DNA from: Ruminococcus flavefaciens
GTDB taxonomy: Bacteria > Bacillota > Clostridia > Oscillospirales > Ruminococcaceae
Length of the DNA stretch: 64,000 nt
NCBI GenBank assembly: GCA_902777125.1
Contig: CACYSQ010000002.1
Span: 1 to 64,000, forward strand
Direction of reading: 5' to 3'
Below are positions 17,099 to 25,616 of the stretch, piece by piece. The translations under genes and the position numbers were made by a program. Each line of letters starts with the position of its first letter. Within the stretch, counting starts at the first letter, position 1. Below the pieces are notes generated by a model. It did no database searches. It was not told the DNA's origin and was given only the letters and a program-made list of their open reading frames with translations.

Positions 17099-18181
17099 TT
17101 ATCGGTTCAGAAGGAACTGTATGCCATAAAGTACAGCAGTGCATACAGCCGTGATTCCGGCGAACCAGCGAACGGCAGCGCCCTTGTCAGTGGGGAGGTT
17201 CCCGACAAATCTGCCGGTCTGACCGTTCATGGCAAAGGTGTACTTGTTTCCGTTCCAAGAGGTATTGAGTATCCAGACCGGATAGAGAGCGTACTTAGCC
17301 TTGCTGTTGTTGAGCCTGATGTCCGCACTCTCGGTAGTTACCGAATTATAGCCCTTTACTGTATCACGGAACGTATCAATGGTACTTGTCCTGATGCGTT
17401 CGTTTGCCCGGTCGATGCTCTCCTCGGCGGTGACGTCGTACCTGTCTGCAAGGTAGCCGGAAAGGTAAGGTGTCTCGAACTTCACAACGTCCTTGAAATC
17501 GAAAGGCTCAATGGACTCCATGAGCTTATCCTCCATTTTGGTAGAACCGTCTACGGGAACGTGCTCGAAGGCTATTTTTCCGGCTCTTACGCAGGAATAG
17601 CAGCTTGTCTCGACATAGTCGTACTCATTGTCATGCCAGCGGTTCTCCTTTTCAGCCTTGAATACGATATTGGCGTCCGCACCGGCATCGAAAAGCCATA
17701 CCGGGACGTAAACTCCCTTTATCTCGTCGATGTGGTTATCGGAACGGAATATCTTCGGGAGAAGCCGCTTGCCCTCGAGGTATTTGTTGTAAGCCTCAGT
17801 TGCCGCCTTCTTGTCGAGCTTGAAGGGGATAACATAATCCGGCTTGAGGTCACCGGCAAAGCTTCCGGTCATAACTACAGGACTGTCGCAGTACGGGCAT
17901 TTTGAAGCAGCAGTTGTGCTGTCGGTGACTATCTCAGCACCGCAGGATTCGCAGTGATAGACGTTCATTCCTGCGGTCTCACCGGCGCCCCATTCACCTC
18001 CGGCAGAGCTGTCCCATGTCATCAAGCTCTCGTCCGAGCTCTGGACGGCATGGTTGAATTCCTGAACGGCAGCAACGTCAAATTCCGAATAGCAGAACGG
18101 ACACTTCATGTTCTGGGTGCCGCTGTTGAATTCGAGCTTACCGCCGCAGGCAGGGCATTTATATTCCATTAATTCGGACAT
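17099..18181 (-). CDS. Zinc-ribbon membrane-anchored protein (YdjG-like)
   Basis: This 360-aa protein has two zinc ribbons at the N-terminus, C9-C12/C27-C30 (CPACGG...CPFC) and a second CESCG...CPYC pair at about 77-97. A long soluble domain follows (YVIPFKLDKK...YVPVWLFDA), then a single C-terminal transmembrane helix (about 338-356). The 'TFIIB-type zinc ribbon' annotation is common for this family. In B. subtilis the equivalent YdjG works with YdjH to recruit the SPFH protein YdjI and the PspA-like YdjF under membrane stress. The same order of SPFH, zinc ribbon and small membrane genes is seen here. Confidence 0.8.
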   Translation of the reverse strand: MSELMEYKCPACGGKLEFNSGTQNMKCPFCYSEFDVAAVQEFNHAVQSSDESLMTWDSSAGGEWGAGETAGMNVYHCESCGAEIVTDSTTAASKCPYCDSPVVMTGSFAGDLKPDYVIPFKLDKKAATEAYNKYLEGKRLLPKIFRSDNHIDEIKGVYVPVWLFDAGADANIVFKAEKENRWHDNEYDYVETSCYSCVRAGKIAFEHVPVDGSTKMEDKLMESIEPFDFKDVVKFETPYLSGYLADRYDVTAEESIDRANERIRTSTIDTFRDTVKGYNSVTTESADIRLNNSKAKYALYPVWILNTSWNGNKYTFAMNGQTGRFVGNLPTDKGAAVRWFAGITAVCTAVLYGIQFLLNR

Positions 18182-18366
18182 ATCCGCACCTCACGTTCAT
18201 GTTTTATAATTTGCAGGGAACGGTGCCCCACAAGTTGAGAGTTGAGAGTGCTGAGTTGAAAGTTATGGTGTACGCTTACGCAGAAAATTTTAATTCATCG
18301 CCGTCAGTCGATACAATAACCCGCCGCTCTCAACTTTTAACTCTCAGCTTTTGAGTAATACGACAT

Positions 18367-18385
18367 GGGCGCACTATGTGCGCCC
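18367..18385. repeat. GGGCGCAC-type hairpin (copy 1)
   Basis: GGGCGCA-CTATG-TGCGCCC is followed by TTGCTGTTTG. A closely related hairpin with the same TTGCT flank lies at 23419-23437, and a weaker one at 22502-22519. All three are intergenic, which suggests a small dispersed element or a shared terminator type. Confidence 0.55.
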
Positions 18386-18395
18386 TTGCTGTTTG

Positions 18396-19769
18396 TTATT
18401 TCACGATATCCTCATCGTTGAAGGGATCGCCGCACTCCTCACAGAACTTGGGAGGATTATACGGATCAGCCGGTTCCCAGCCGCACTTGTCGCAGCGGTA
18501 GAGAGGCGCACCGGCAGGCTTGGGCTTACCGCACTCAGAGCAGAACTTGCCCTTGTTAACAGCGCCGCACTCGCAGACCCAACCGTCAGCGGTAACAGGT
18601 GCAGGCTTGGGCTTGCCGCACTCGGAACAGAACTTCTTTGAATTTACGGTACCGCATGAGCAGGTCCAGCTGTCAGCCGCGGGAGCAGCCTGAGGAGCGG
18701 GCTGTGCAGGTGCGGCAGGCTGAACGGGAGCTGCCTGAACACCGGCTGCATTCTGCTGCTGACCCATAGCAAAGAGGTTCTGTGCGTTGAATCCGCCAGC
18801 CTGCTGAGCCATACCCATACCGAAGAAGCCCATAGCAGCGCCGTTCGGGTTATTGGCGGCGTTGTTCATAGCATTAGCCTGAGCCTCGATGAGAGTAGCG
18901 GCAGCGTTTGTGGGATTGGTGTTCCAAGCTCTGTCCTCGTACTCCTGAATGCGCTTGGTATCAGCCTCGGAGATAGTAGCGGAATTGATAGCTACCTTCT
19001 CGATGAGGAGACCTCTCTTCTCGCGCCAGTCGTTTTCGAGCTCCTTGTTGAGGGCTTCCTTCAGCTCGCGCTGTCTTCCGGGAAGCTCATCGTATCTGAT
19101 GCCTGATGCGGAGATATTCGCGAAAGCGGGCTGGAGTATGTCGATGAACTCGCTTCTGAGCTGTGCATCGAGGTTTGAACGGTTATATGTACCGGTAACG
19201 TTTCCGCAAACATTTGCGAAGAAGAGTACCGGGTCAGCGATCCTGTAGGAGTAAACGCCGTTGCAGCGAACGCCCACGGTAAAGCTTCTTCCGAGGTCCT
19301 GATATGTCATTCTGAACGGCACGGGATTCTGTGTGCCGAACTTATTGTCCATGATCTCCTTCATATTGAAGTAATATATTCTCTGATCCTTGGAGGCATC
19401 GCCGCCGTGCTTGATACGGTCCCACATTTCCTTGAATGTGTTCTTGAGCCTGCCGCCGAAGCTGCAATCAGGCGAGAAGAAACTCGGAGCCGTACCTGTA
19501 CGGTACTCATAAATACCCGGCTGTGCTGCGATCTCGACGATACAGCCCTGATCCACCATGATCATAGCCTGACCCTCGTGAACAACGATAGTGCTTCCGT
19601 CTGTTATAACATTTTCGCTGCTGTTCTTGTTGGAAGAATGCTTACCGAGCTGCTTCTTTCCCTTTACGACAAGAACGTCTGAGGGGATAGACTCGCAAAC
19701 GAAGAATTCCTGCCATGAGTCCTTGAGAGTACCCATTGCACCGATAAGCGCTGCCTGAATGATTCCCAT
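18396..19769 (-). CDS. SPFH-domain protein with C-terminal zinc ribbons (YdjI-like)
   Basis: This 457-aa protein starts at MGIIQAALIG (19769; AAAGGAG upstream). The core (about 30-300) is an SPFH/flotillin-like domain of the 'virion core protein' YdjI type, with IVVHEGQAMIMVDQG and IYYFNMKEIMDNKFGT. A low-complexity Ala/Gln/Pro linker follows (about 320-375). Three short zinc ribbons end the protein: CSCGTVNSKKFCSECG, CECGAVNKGKFCSECG and CDKCGW...CEECG. It is the first gene of a minus-strand module with the YdjG- and YdjH-like genes, driven by the promoter at 19863-19891. Membrane-microdomain or stress function is inferred from the Bacillus system. Confidence 0.85.
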   Translation of the reverse strand: MGIIQAALIGAMGTLKDSWQEFFVCESIPSDVLVVKGKKQLGKHSSNKNSSENVITDGSTIVVHEGQAMIMVDQGCIVEIAAQPGIYEYRTGTAPSFFSPDCSFGGRLKNTFKEMWDRIKHGGDASKDQRIYYFNMKEIMDNKFGTQNPVPFRMTYQDLGRSFTVGVRCNGVYSYRIADPVLFFANVCGNVTGTYNRSNLDAQLRSEFIDILQPAFANISASGIRYDELPGRQRELKEALNKELENDWREKRGLLIEKVAINSATISEADTKRIQEYEDRAWNTNPTNAAATLIEAQANAMNNAANNPNGAAMGFFGMGMAQQAGGFNAQNLFAMGQQQNAAGVQAAPVQPAAPAQPAPQAAPAADSWTCSCGTVNSKKFCSECGKPKPAPVTADGWVCECGAVNKGKFCSECGKPKPAGAPLYRCDKCGWEPADPYNPPKFCEECGDPFNDEDIVK

Positions 19770-19862
19770 AATTTTACTCCTTTCGGGTATTATCCCTATA
19801 TGATATGCACCTTTCCGGTACATTTTCCGCACGGAACATCATTTCCGCACGACTATATCTCA

Positions 19863-19891
19863 ATTATAACACATATTCACAAAAATTGCAA
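19863..19891 (-). promoter_or_regulatory. Promoter of the YdjGHI-like module
   Basis: On the minus strand, TTGCAA (19886-19891), 17 bp and TATAAT (19863-19868). The leader carries two direct copies of a GTGCGGAAA-like motif (about 19825-19855), a possible protein-binding site. Confidence 0.75.
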
Positions 19892-19977
19892 GAATTATTT
19901 TGCGTAATTAGTGAGAACAAGGATTTTCAGCGAGCATGAGTGCGTGAAAGACTGTTGAGCTTCTTCTTAGATAATGC

Positions 19978-20006
19978 TTGCAATTATTACAGTGTTGTGA
20001 TATAAT
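19978..20006 (+). promoter_or_regulatory. Promoter of the P-type ATPase gene
   Basis: TTGCAA (19978-19983), 17 bp and TATAAT (20001-20006) lie about 56 nt before the start codon. The leader is too short for a metal riboswitch. Confidence 0.8.
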
Positions 20007-20062
20007 ATAGTGTATTGACAGATAAAAGCCGGAGATACCGGCAGATAGTGAGGTAATGATAT

Positions 20063-22483
20063 ATGGGAAAGGTTTCTCAGTTCAATGTCAGTCCCGCAAA
20101 TTCAGCAGTACAAAGGATAAAGGCTGACCCCCAAACCGGACTGACCTCTGCACAGGTCTCTGACAGAATGGCAAAGGGGCTGTACAACAAGCCGGTCGAG
20201 TCACCCTCAAAGACAACGAAGGAGATAATCGCCGACAATACGCTCACTTACTTCAACTTCCTTTTTCTCGTGCTCGGAGCAATGCTCGTCGCGGTAGGCT
20301 GCTGGCGCGACCTCTCATTCATACCGATAATCATGGCGAACTCGCTCATAGGTATAGTTCAGGAGATGCGTTCAAAGGCTGTTCTCGACAAGCTGACCGT
20401 TCTCAACGCACCGGTAACTACGGTCGTCCGGGACGGCAAGGAGATAACGGTCCAGTCGAAGGAGCTGGTCCTCGATGATATCGCCGTTTTCGGCGCAGGC
20501 AACCAGATAAGCGCTGATGCGATCGTCATAAGCGGAAACGCCTCGGTGAACGAATCGCTCCTCACCGGAGAAGCGGACGAGATCCCCAAAAAGCCCGGCG
20601 ACAAGCTCATGTCAGGAAGCTATATCGTCTCCGGAAAATGCTATGCCCGCCTCGAAAAGGTCGGTGCAGACTCCTATATATCCAAGCTCACTCTACAGGC
20701 TAAACGCAGCAAAAAGGGCGAACAGTCCGAAATGATACGCGCACTCAACAAGCTCGTTAAATTCGCCGGTATAATAATAATCCCGATCGGTGCTGTGATG
20801 TTCTGGCAGCAGTATATCGTGAACGGCGAAAACTTCACAGACAGTATACGTTCAATGGTCGCGGCTGTCATCGGCATGATACCGGAGGGCGTATTCCTCA
20901 TCGCGAGTGCAACAATGGCTGTCAGCGCAATGAGGCTCGCATACGAAAAAGTCCTTATCCACGACATGAAATGTATCGAAACGCTTGCCCGCGTAGATGT
21001 ACTGTGTGTTGACAAAACAGGTACGATAACCGAGAATACAATGGAGGTCAACAACGTCGTCCCGGTGGACGAGAGCACCTCCGAGGACTACCTCAAGAGC
21101 CTTCTCAGCGACTTTGCCGCAGCTCAGTCCGCCGACAACGAGACCATGAGAGCGATGAAGAACTACTTCAAGCGTCCCGCTGCAAAGCCCGTTATATCGC
21201 ATACAGGCTTCTCTTCCGAGTTCAAGTACAGCAGCGTTGTCTTCAACGACGGCGCGTATGTCCTCGGCGCACCCGAGTTCGTTCTCAAGGACGATTTCGA
21301 CCGTCACCGCTCTGTGATCGAGAACCACAGCCGAAAGGGCTACCGTGTTCTCGCATTCGGCAAGTACAACGGACGTCCCGACGGAAAAGCCCTCACTGAA
21401 CCCGTCACGGCTGTCTGCTTCGTGATCCTCTCCAACCCCATAAGAAAGGACGCTCCCGATACATTCCGGTATTTCGCGGAGCAGGGCGTTGCTATCAAGG
21501 TAATTTCCGGTGATAATCCCGTTACCGTTTCCGAGGTCGCAAAGCAGGCAGGCATCAAGCACGCCGCCGACTATGTCGATGCCTCGACCCTCATAACCGA
21601 TGATTCCATAAACGACGCTATCATGCGCTATACGGTCTTCGGAAGAGTTACTCCCGACCAGAAGCGCAAGTTCGTTCAGGCTCTTAAACGCAACGGCAAG
21701 ACAGTCGCAATGACCGGTGACGGCGTAAATGACGTTCTCGCCCTGAAGGACGCGGACTGCTCCGTTGCTATGGCTTCGGGAAGCGATGCGGCTGCTCAGG
21801 CTTCACAGCTCGTTCTGCTCGAATCCGACTTCTCAAAGATGCCGGAGGTCGTTCTCGAAGGACGTAAGGTCGTAAACAACCTCGAACGCTCAGGAAGCCT
21901 CTTCCTTGTCAAGAACATCTTCTCGCTCATACTCTCGATACTCACTATATGCTTCGGCATAGCCTATCCGCTGAAACCCTCACAGATAACGCTGATAAGC
22001 CTTTTCACAATAGGAATACCCGGTCTTGTTCTCTCGCAGATGCCGAATAAGGAGCTCATCAAGGGCAGATTCATGACGAACGTTTTCCTGAAAGCACTCC
22101 CCGCAGGCATAACCGATACTATTATTATAGCAGCGATGCTGTACTTCGGCCATGTATTCGGCGTAAGCGAGACCGATATCGCTACTGCTTCAACAATTCT
22201 GCTGAGCATCGTCGGACTGATGATCGTCTACGAGATAAGCAAACCGCTTGACGTACACAAGATGTGGCTGTTCATAATCTGTGCTGTTGGACTTGTTTTC
22301 AGCATGGTATTCGTCAGCGATTTCTTCGATATCACAAAGATGTCCGCAAGATGTGTGCTTCTCTGCATCGACTTCGCTATCGTAGCTGAACCCTGCATGA
22401 GATATCTCACACTCGGTATCGCAAAGCTCCGCGAGCTCTTCACCAAGGTCGAAAAGACCAAGCTCCAGAAGGAGTTCAAGTAA
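20063..22483 (+). CDS. P-type cation-translocating ATPase (CtpE-like)
   Basis: This 806-aa membrane pump has the actuator motif SLLTGEADEIPK (about 165-176), the phosphorylated Asp317 in DKTGTIT and the hinge MTGDGVNDVLALKDAD. There is a cluster of helices around residues 60-100, 230-285 and 610-780. The TM4 motif is PEG (274-276), as in CtpE-type pumps, and not the PEGL/PE-x-L of SERCA or the CPC of heavy-metal pumps. No N-terminal metal-binding domain is present. CtpE in Actinobacteria is linked to calcium uptake; the ion here is not proven. The gene has its own promoter and no operon partner. Confidence 0.9.
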   Translation: MGKVSQFNVSPANSAVQRIKADPQTGLTSAQVSDRMAKGLYNKPVESPSKTTKEIIADNTLTYFNFLFLVLGAMLVAVGCWRDLSFIPIIMANSLIGIVQEMRSKAVLDKLTVLNAPVTTVVRDGKEITVQSKELVLDDIAVFGAGNQISADAIVISGNASVNESLLTGEADEIPKKPGDKLMSGSYIVSGKCYARLEKVGADSYISKLTLQAKRSKKGEQSEMIRALNKLVKFAGIIIIPIGAVMFWQQYIVNGENFTDSIRSMVAAVIGMIPEGVFLIASATMAVSAMRLAYEKVLIHDMKCIETLARVDVLCVDKTGTITENTMEVNNVVPVDESTSEDYLKSLLSDFAAAQSADNETMRAMKNYFKRPAAKPVISHTGFSSEFKYSSVVFNDGAYVLGAPEFVLKDDFDRHRSVIENHSRKGYRVLAFGKYNGRPDGKALTEPVTAVCFVILSNPIRKDAPDTFRYFAEQGVAIKVISGDNPVTVSEVAKQAGIKHAADYVDASTLITDDSINDAIMRYTVFGRVTPDQKRKFVQALKRNGKTVAMTGDGVNDVLALKDADCSVAMASGSDAAAQASQLVLLESDFSKMPEVVLEGRKVVNNLERSGSLFLVKNIFSLILSILTICFGIAYPLKPSQITLISLFTIGIPGLVLSQMPNKELIKGRFMTNVFLKALPAGITDTIIIAAMLYFGHVFGVSETDIATASTILLSIVGLMIVYEISKPLDVHKMWLFIICAVGLVFSMVFVSDFFDITKMSARCVLLCIDFAIVAEPCMRYLTLGIAKLRELFTKVEKTKLQKEFK

Positions 22484-22550
22484 TCAACAAGTATCAGCAG
22501 GGGCGCACAGTGCTGCGCCTTTGCCGCTTCATTCAGAAAAGGAGGTACGC

Positions 22551-23345
22551 ATGGATATTTTCAACAGCAGGATAGACAACGGAAAAGCCTTTGACTGGGG
22601 GAAAGCCTCTCAGGATTACGCAAAATACCGCGATATTTACCCGCCGGTCTTCTTTCAGAAGGTCGCGGACAGGGGACTCTGCATAAAGGGACAGAAGGTT
22701 CTCGACCTCGGCACCGGAACAGGCGTTGTTCCGCGGAATATGTACCGTTACGGCGCCGAATGGACCGGTTCCGACATCTCCGCTGAGCAGATAGAACAGG
22801 CAAAGCTCCTCGCAAAACGTGACGACATGGACATACATTATATTGTGTCTGCCGCAGAGAATATAGACCTCCCGGACGGCAGCTTCGATGTCATCACAGC
22901 CTGCCAGTGCTTTTTCTACTTCGATTACGATATTGTCCTCCCCAAGCTCGCGGGACTGCTCAAGCCCGGCGGAAGGCTCGTTATCCTGTTTATGGCGTGG
23001 CTCCCGGAGGAGGACGCTGTCGCAGGGGCAAGCGAGAAGCTCGTCCTCAGGTACAATCCCGCATGGACGGGCGGAGGCTACAGACGGGCACCGGTGTACG
23101 TTCCTGAAACAGCAGGGAAGTGGTTCACTGTTGAGGCAATGGAGGATTACGACCTCAGCGTACCGTTCACACGCGAGAGCTGGAACGGCAGAATGAAGGC
23201 CTGCCGCGGAACAGGAGCTTCCCTTGCACCGGACAAGCTTGCGGAATGGGAAAAGGAACACATGGAGCTGCTCGGACGCATCGCGCCTCCGGAATTTGAA
23301 GTCCTCCACCATGCGGCAATGGCTGTTCTCCGTAAGAAGAGCTAA
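22551..23345 (+). CDS. Class I SAM-dependent methyltransferase
   Basis: This 264-aa protein starts at MDIFNSR (22551), because AGGAGG lies 7 nt upstream. Motif I is VLDLGTGTGVVPRNM (about 51-65). The acidic end of the next strand is GSDIS, followed by post-I LPDGSFDVITACQCFFYFD and the LLKPGGRLVI motif. It is a methyltransferase-11-type enzyme. The substrate cannot be predicted. The gene is monocistronic, with a weak hairpin (22502-22519) in front and a similar one after it. Confidence 0.85.
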   Translation: MDIFNSRIDNGKAFDWGKASQDYAKYRDIYPPVFFQKVADRGLCIKGQKVLDLGTGTGVVPRNMYRYGAEWTGSDISAEQIEQAKLLAKRDDMDIHYIVSAAENIDLPDGSFDVITACQCFFYFDYDIVLPKLAGLLKPGGRLVILFMAWLPEEDAVAGASEKLVLRYNPAWTGGGYRRAPVYVPETAGKWFTVEAMEDYDLSVPFTRESWNGRMKACRGTGASLAPDKLAEWEKEHMELLGRIAPPEFEVLHHAAMAVLRKKS

Positions 23346-23418
23346 GGAATCAGTAAGGGGCATTCCGTGTGTCCGTGCCATTCGCATTTATCCCCGGCAG
23401 CGTATTCGGTAATTCCTC

Positions 23419-23437
23419 GGGCGCACACTGTGCGCCC
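23419..23437. repeat. GGGCGCAC-type hairpin (copy 3)
   Basis: A perfect 8-bp-arm hairpin, GGGCGCAC-ACT-GTGCGCCC, is followed by TTGCTTTCT. It matches the hairpin at 18367-18385 in stem and flank and may act as terminator of the methyltransferase gene. Confidence 0.55.
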
Positions 23438-23541
23438 TTGCTTTCTACTCTCCGATCACTCAACTATGCACTATGAACTAACAGCTAAGAACTAAGCAAT
23501 ATGCCTTTTTTCAAAAAATCTGAAAATTTTTCAAAAAACAC

Positions 23542-23570
23542 TTGCAATTTTTCTCAAAGTATGTTATGAT
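23542..23570 (+). promoter_or_regulatory. Promoter of rplS
   Basis: TTGCAA (23542-23547), 17 bp and TATGAT (23565-23570). Transcription from here gives a leader of about 208 nt before rplS. Confidence 0.7.
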
Positions 23571-23576
23571 ATAAAA

Positions 23577-23784
23577 GCATTTGAAATCCGTTCGTTATTG
23601 TCTTATCAATGCGAATGAGGGTTAATGCCGAAAGACATTAAATCGGATAGTCCTCTGACCGTGGACGCAGGACACGACATCACCGCTTTTTCCGACACCA
23701 TCGCGCAGCCCAGGAGTTTCCGTATGCTGAACGGAGATAAAGGGACGGTTTACGAATATCCGGAAATTTTAGGAGGAAATTAAA
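23577..23784 (+). promoter_or_regulatory. Long 5' leader of rplS, candidate L19 autoregulatory RNA
   Basis: The leader of about 208 nt can form several hairpins, for example TCCGT...ACGGA at about 23718-23735. Distant complements such as ACCGT near 23680 and ACGGT near 23747 are also present. Ribosomal protein L19 leaders are known in Firmicutes. I could not match the consensus by eye, so this is a candidate based on length and position. Coding in this stretch is not supported. Confidence 0.4.
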
Positions 23785-24129
23785 ATGGATGCACTCAAAC
23801 TCATCAGCAATTCAAGCATGAAGGAAAATGTTCCGCAGTTCAACGTAGGTGATACCGTTAAGGTTCACGTTCAGATCAAGGAAGGCGACAAGAGCCGTAT
23901 CCAGATCTTCGAGGGAACAGTTATCGCCAAGAAGCACGGCGGTATCAGCGAGACTTTCACCGTAAGACGTGTTGCTCACGGCTGCGGTATCGAGAGAGTT
24001 TTCCCTCTCCACTCTCCTGTCGTTGACAAGGTAGAGGTCGTAAGATACGGTAAGGTCCGCAGAGCTAAGCTCTACTACCTCAGAGACAGAGTTGGTAAGG
24101 CTGCCAAGGTCAAGGAACAGATCCGCTGA
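23785..24129 (+). CDS. rplS: 50S ribosomal protein L19
   Basis: This 114-aa protein shows typical L19 blocks: [41 protein letters not shown] and the [20 protein letters not shown] end. L19 sits at the interface of the two ribosomal subunits. AGGAGG precedes the ATG. Unlike many Firmicutes, trmD and rimM are not next to it; signal peptidase genes follow after a terminator. Confidence 0.97.
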   Translation: MDALKLISNSSMKENVPQFNVGDTVKVHVQIKEGDKSRIQIFEGTVIAKKHGGISETFTVRRVAHGCGIERVFPLHSPVVDKVEVVRYGKVRRAKLYYLRDRVGKAAKVKEQIR

Positions 24130-24146
24130 AAAGCGCAGACTTGAGC

Positions 24147-24209
24147 TCAGGCAGGGTCTCTCTGCCTGACTCATCTTCTTTCCTCAGAGGGACGCAAAGT
24201 CCCTTTTTT
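24147..24209 (+). terminator. Tandem hairpins ending rplS transcription
   Basis: A first hairpin TCAGGCAG...CTGCCTGA (24147-24169) is followed by GGGAC-GCAAA-GTCCC (24189-24203) and six T. The second is a classical intrinsic terminator. Confidence 0.85.
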
Positions 24210-24250
24210 GCTACATATCCGGAAACGGAAATACTTCCCGGAGGTATACA

Positions 24251-25021
24251 ATGGAAGATAAGGAAAATGTTATAAACGAAGCTGAGAACGAGGAGGAGCT
24301 CACTGCCGCCGAGACTGAGGAGACAGAGGAGAATGCTCCCGAGGAAGGCGAAAAGTCCGGAAAGGACGAGAAGAAGGGCTTCGACCGCACCAAGATAATC
24401 AATGATGTGATGGATATAGTCGAGTCCACTCTGACAACCGTATTCGTGATCGTCCTCATATTCACATATCTTCTCCACCCCGTAAACATCAAGGGTCACT
24501 CGATGGAGCCTACCCTCTACGGAAGCGACAGGATCTTCATGACTACCGTTTACTTCGGCATCGACAACGGCGATATACTCGTTATTGACAACAACGCTGT
24601 CTACCTTTTAGATGAGAACGGCGATCCCTACAAGGCGGACGTTCCCAACAATCCTATCGACGAGTGCATCATCAAGCGTGTCATTGCCTGCGGAGGTCAG
24701 ACCATTGATATCGACAATTCCGACCCTGAAAACACAAGAGTCCTCGTTGACGGCAAGGAGGTCGATGAGCCCTATCTCAAGGAGAACGCCAAGACCTCAA
24801 GCGGCGGTGTATTCGCATCGCAGTTCCCGCTGACCGTTCCCAAGGGCTACTACTTCGTAATGGGCGATAACCGTGAGAATTCCTCCGACAGCCGCAGCAA
24901 TTACGTCGGACTTATCAAGAAGGATCAGATATACGGCAAGGCTATAGTAAGATATTCTCCGCTCAGCGAATTCAAGTTCCTGTTCAATTCTGACAAGAAG
25001 TCCTCAAATGAGAGGGACTGA
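24251..25021 (+). CDS. lepB: Signal peptidase I with acidic N-terminal extension
   Basis: This 256-aa type I signal peptidase removes Sec and Tat signal peptides. A highly acidic cytoplasmic extension (about 1-45) precedes one transmembrane helix (about 58-76). The catalytic Ser84 is in GHSMEPTL and the general-base Lys142 in IIKRVIACGG. The MGDNRENSSDSR box follows. The ATG comes after an unusual CGGAGG. The last 14 nt overlap the next gene, also a signal peptidase. Confidence 0.93.
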   Translation: MEDKENVINEAENEEELTAAETEETEENAPEEGEKSGKDEKKGFDRTKIINDVMDIVESTLTTVFVIVLIFTYLLHPVNIKGHSMEPTLYGSDRIFMTTVYFGIDNGDILVIDNNAVYLLDENGDPYKADVPNNPIDECIIKRVIACGGQTIDIDNSDPENTRVLVDGKEVDEPYLKENAKTSSGGVFASQFPLTVPKGYYFVMGDNRENSSDSRSNYVGLIKKDQIYGKAIVRYSPLSEFKFLFNSDKKSSNERD

Positions 25022-25604
25022 GCGCATAAGGAGACTTCTCCCTAAGACCGCAGGATTTATTGAGAATTTCATCATCACGACGTTTATCGTCATGCTCGTC
25101 TTCACCTATATTTTCAGAACGACTGCCGTTCTCGGAAGCTCCATGAGCGGCACTCTGAATGAGGGCGACAGGCTTATCGTGACCTCATGGTACGGGAAGC
25201 CCTCGCAGGGGGATATCGTCGTGATAAACGCCCGCCGTGCCGTTACCCTCGACAGGGAGGGGAATACCGTTGAAAGCGGCGGTATAGGCGGATATATCGT
25301 GAAACGCATCATCGCGGCCGAGGGTCAGAGCGTGGATATTGACTTTGAAAGAGGTACCGTCTCCGTTGACGGCGAAGTCCTCGATGAGCCCTACGCAAAC
25401 GGTCTCACTCACCGCGATGACGGCGCTTTTACAGGAAGCTACCCTGTGACAGTTCCCGAGGGATATGTTTTCGTCATGGGCGACAACAGGACTGTGTCTG
25501 AGGACAGCCGATCGTACAGGCTCGGCTTCGTTTCCGAGGACGATATCGAGGGAAAGGTCGTTTTCAGATTTTCTCCGCTTAAAAGCTTCGGCTTTGTTCA
25601 CTGA
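25008..25604 (+). CDS. lepB: Second signal peptidase I
   Basis: This 198-aa paralogue of the preceding gene has a single N-terminal transmembrane helix (about 20-38). Catalytic Ser45 is in VLGSSMSGTL, Lys99 in IVKRIIAAEG, and the box is MGDNRTVSEDSRS. Both catalytic residues are intact, so it is predicted active. It lacks the acidic extension of its neighbour and is translationally coupled to it (14-nt overlap). Tandem signal peptidases suggest different substrate sets, perhaps for abundant secretion, as an inference. Confidence 0.92.
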   Translation: MRGTERIRRLLPKTAGFIENFIITTFIVMLVFTYIFRTTAVLGSSMSGTLNEGDRLIVTSWYGKPSQGDIVVINARRAVTLDREGNTVESGGIGGYIVKRIIAAEGQSVDIDFERGTVSVDGEVLDEPYANGLTHRDDGAFTGSYPVTVPEGYVFVMGDNRTVSEDSRSYRLGFVSEDDIEGKVVFRFSPLKSFGFVH

Positions 25605-25616
25605 TCGGAGGTACAA

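Larger units (their letters stand above)
23346..23784. other. Intergenic region before rplS
   Basis: This 439-nt region has no gene. It contains a GGGCGCAC-ACT-GTGCGCCC hairpin at 23419-23437, a stretch of repeated ACTA/AACTAA words (about 23461-23496), the rplS promoter (23542-23570) and the long rplS leader. Confidence 0.7.
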
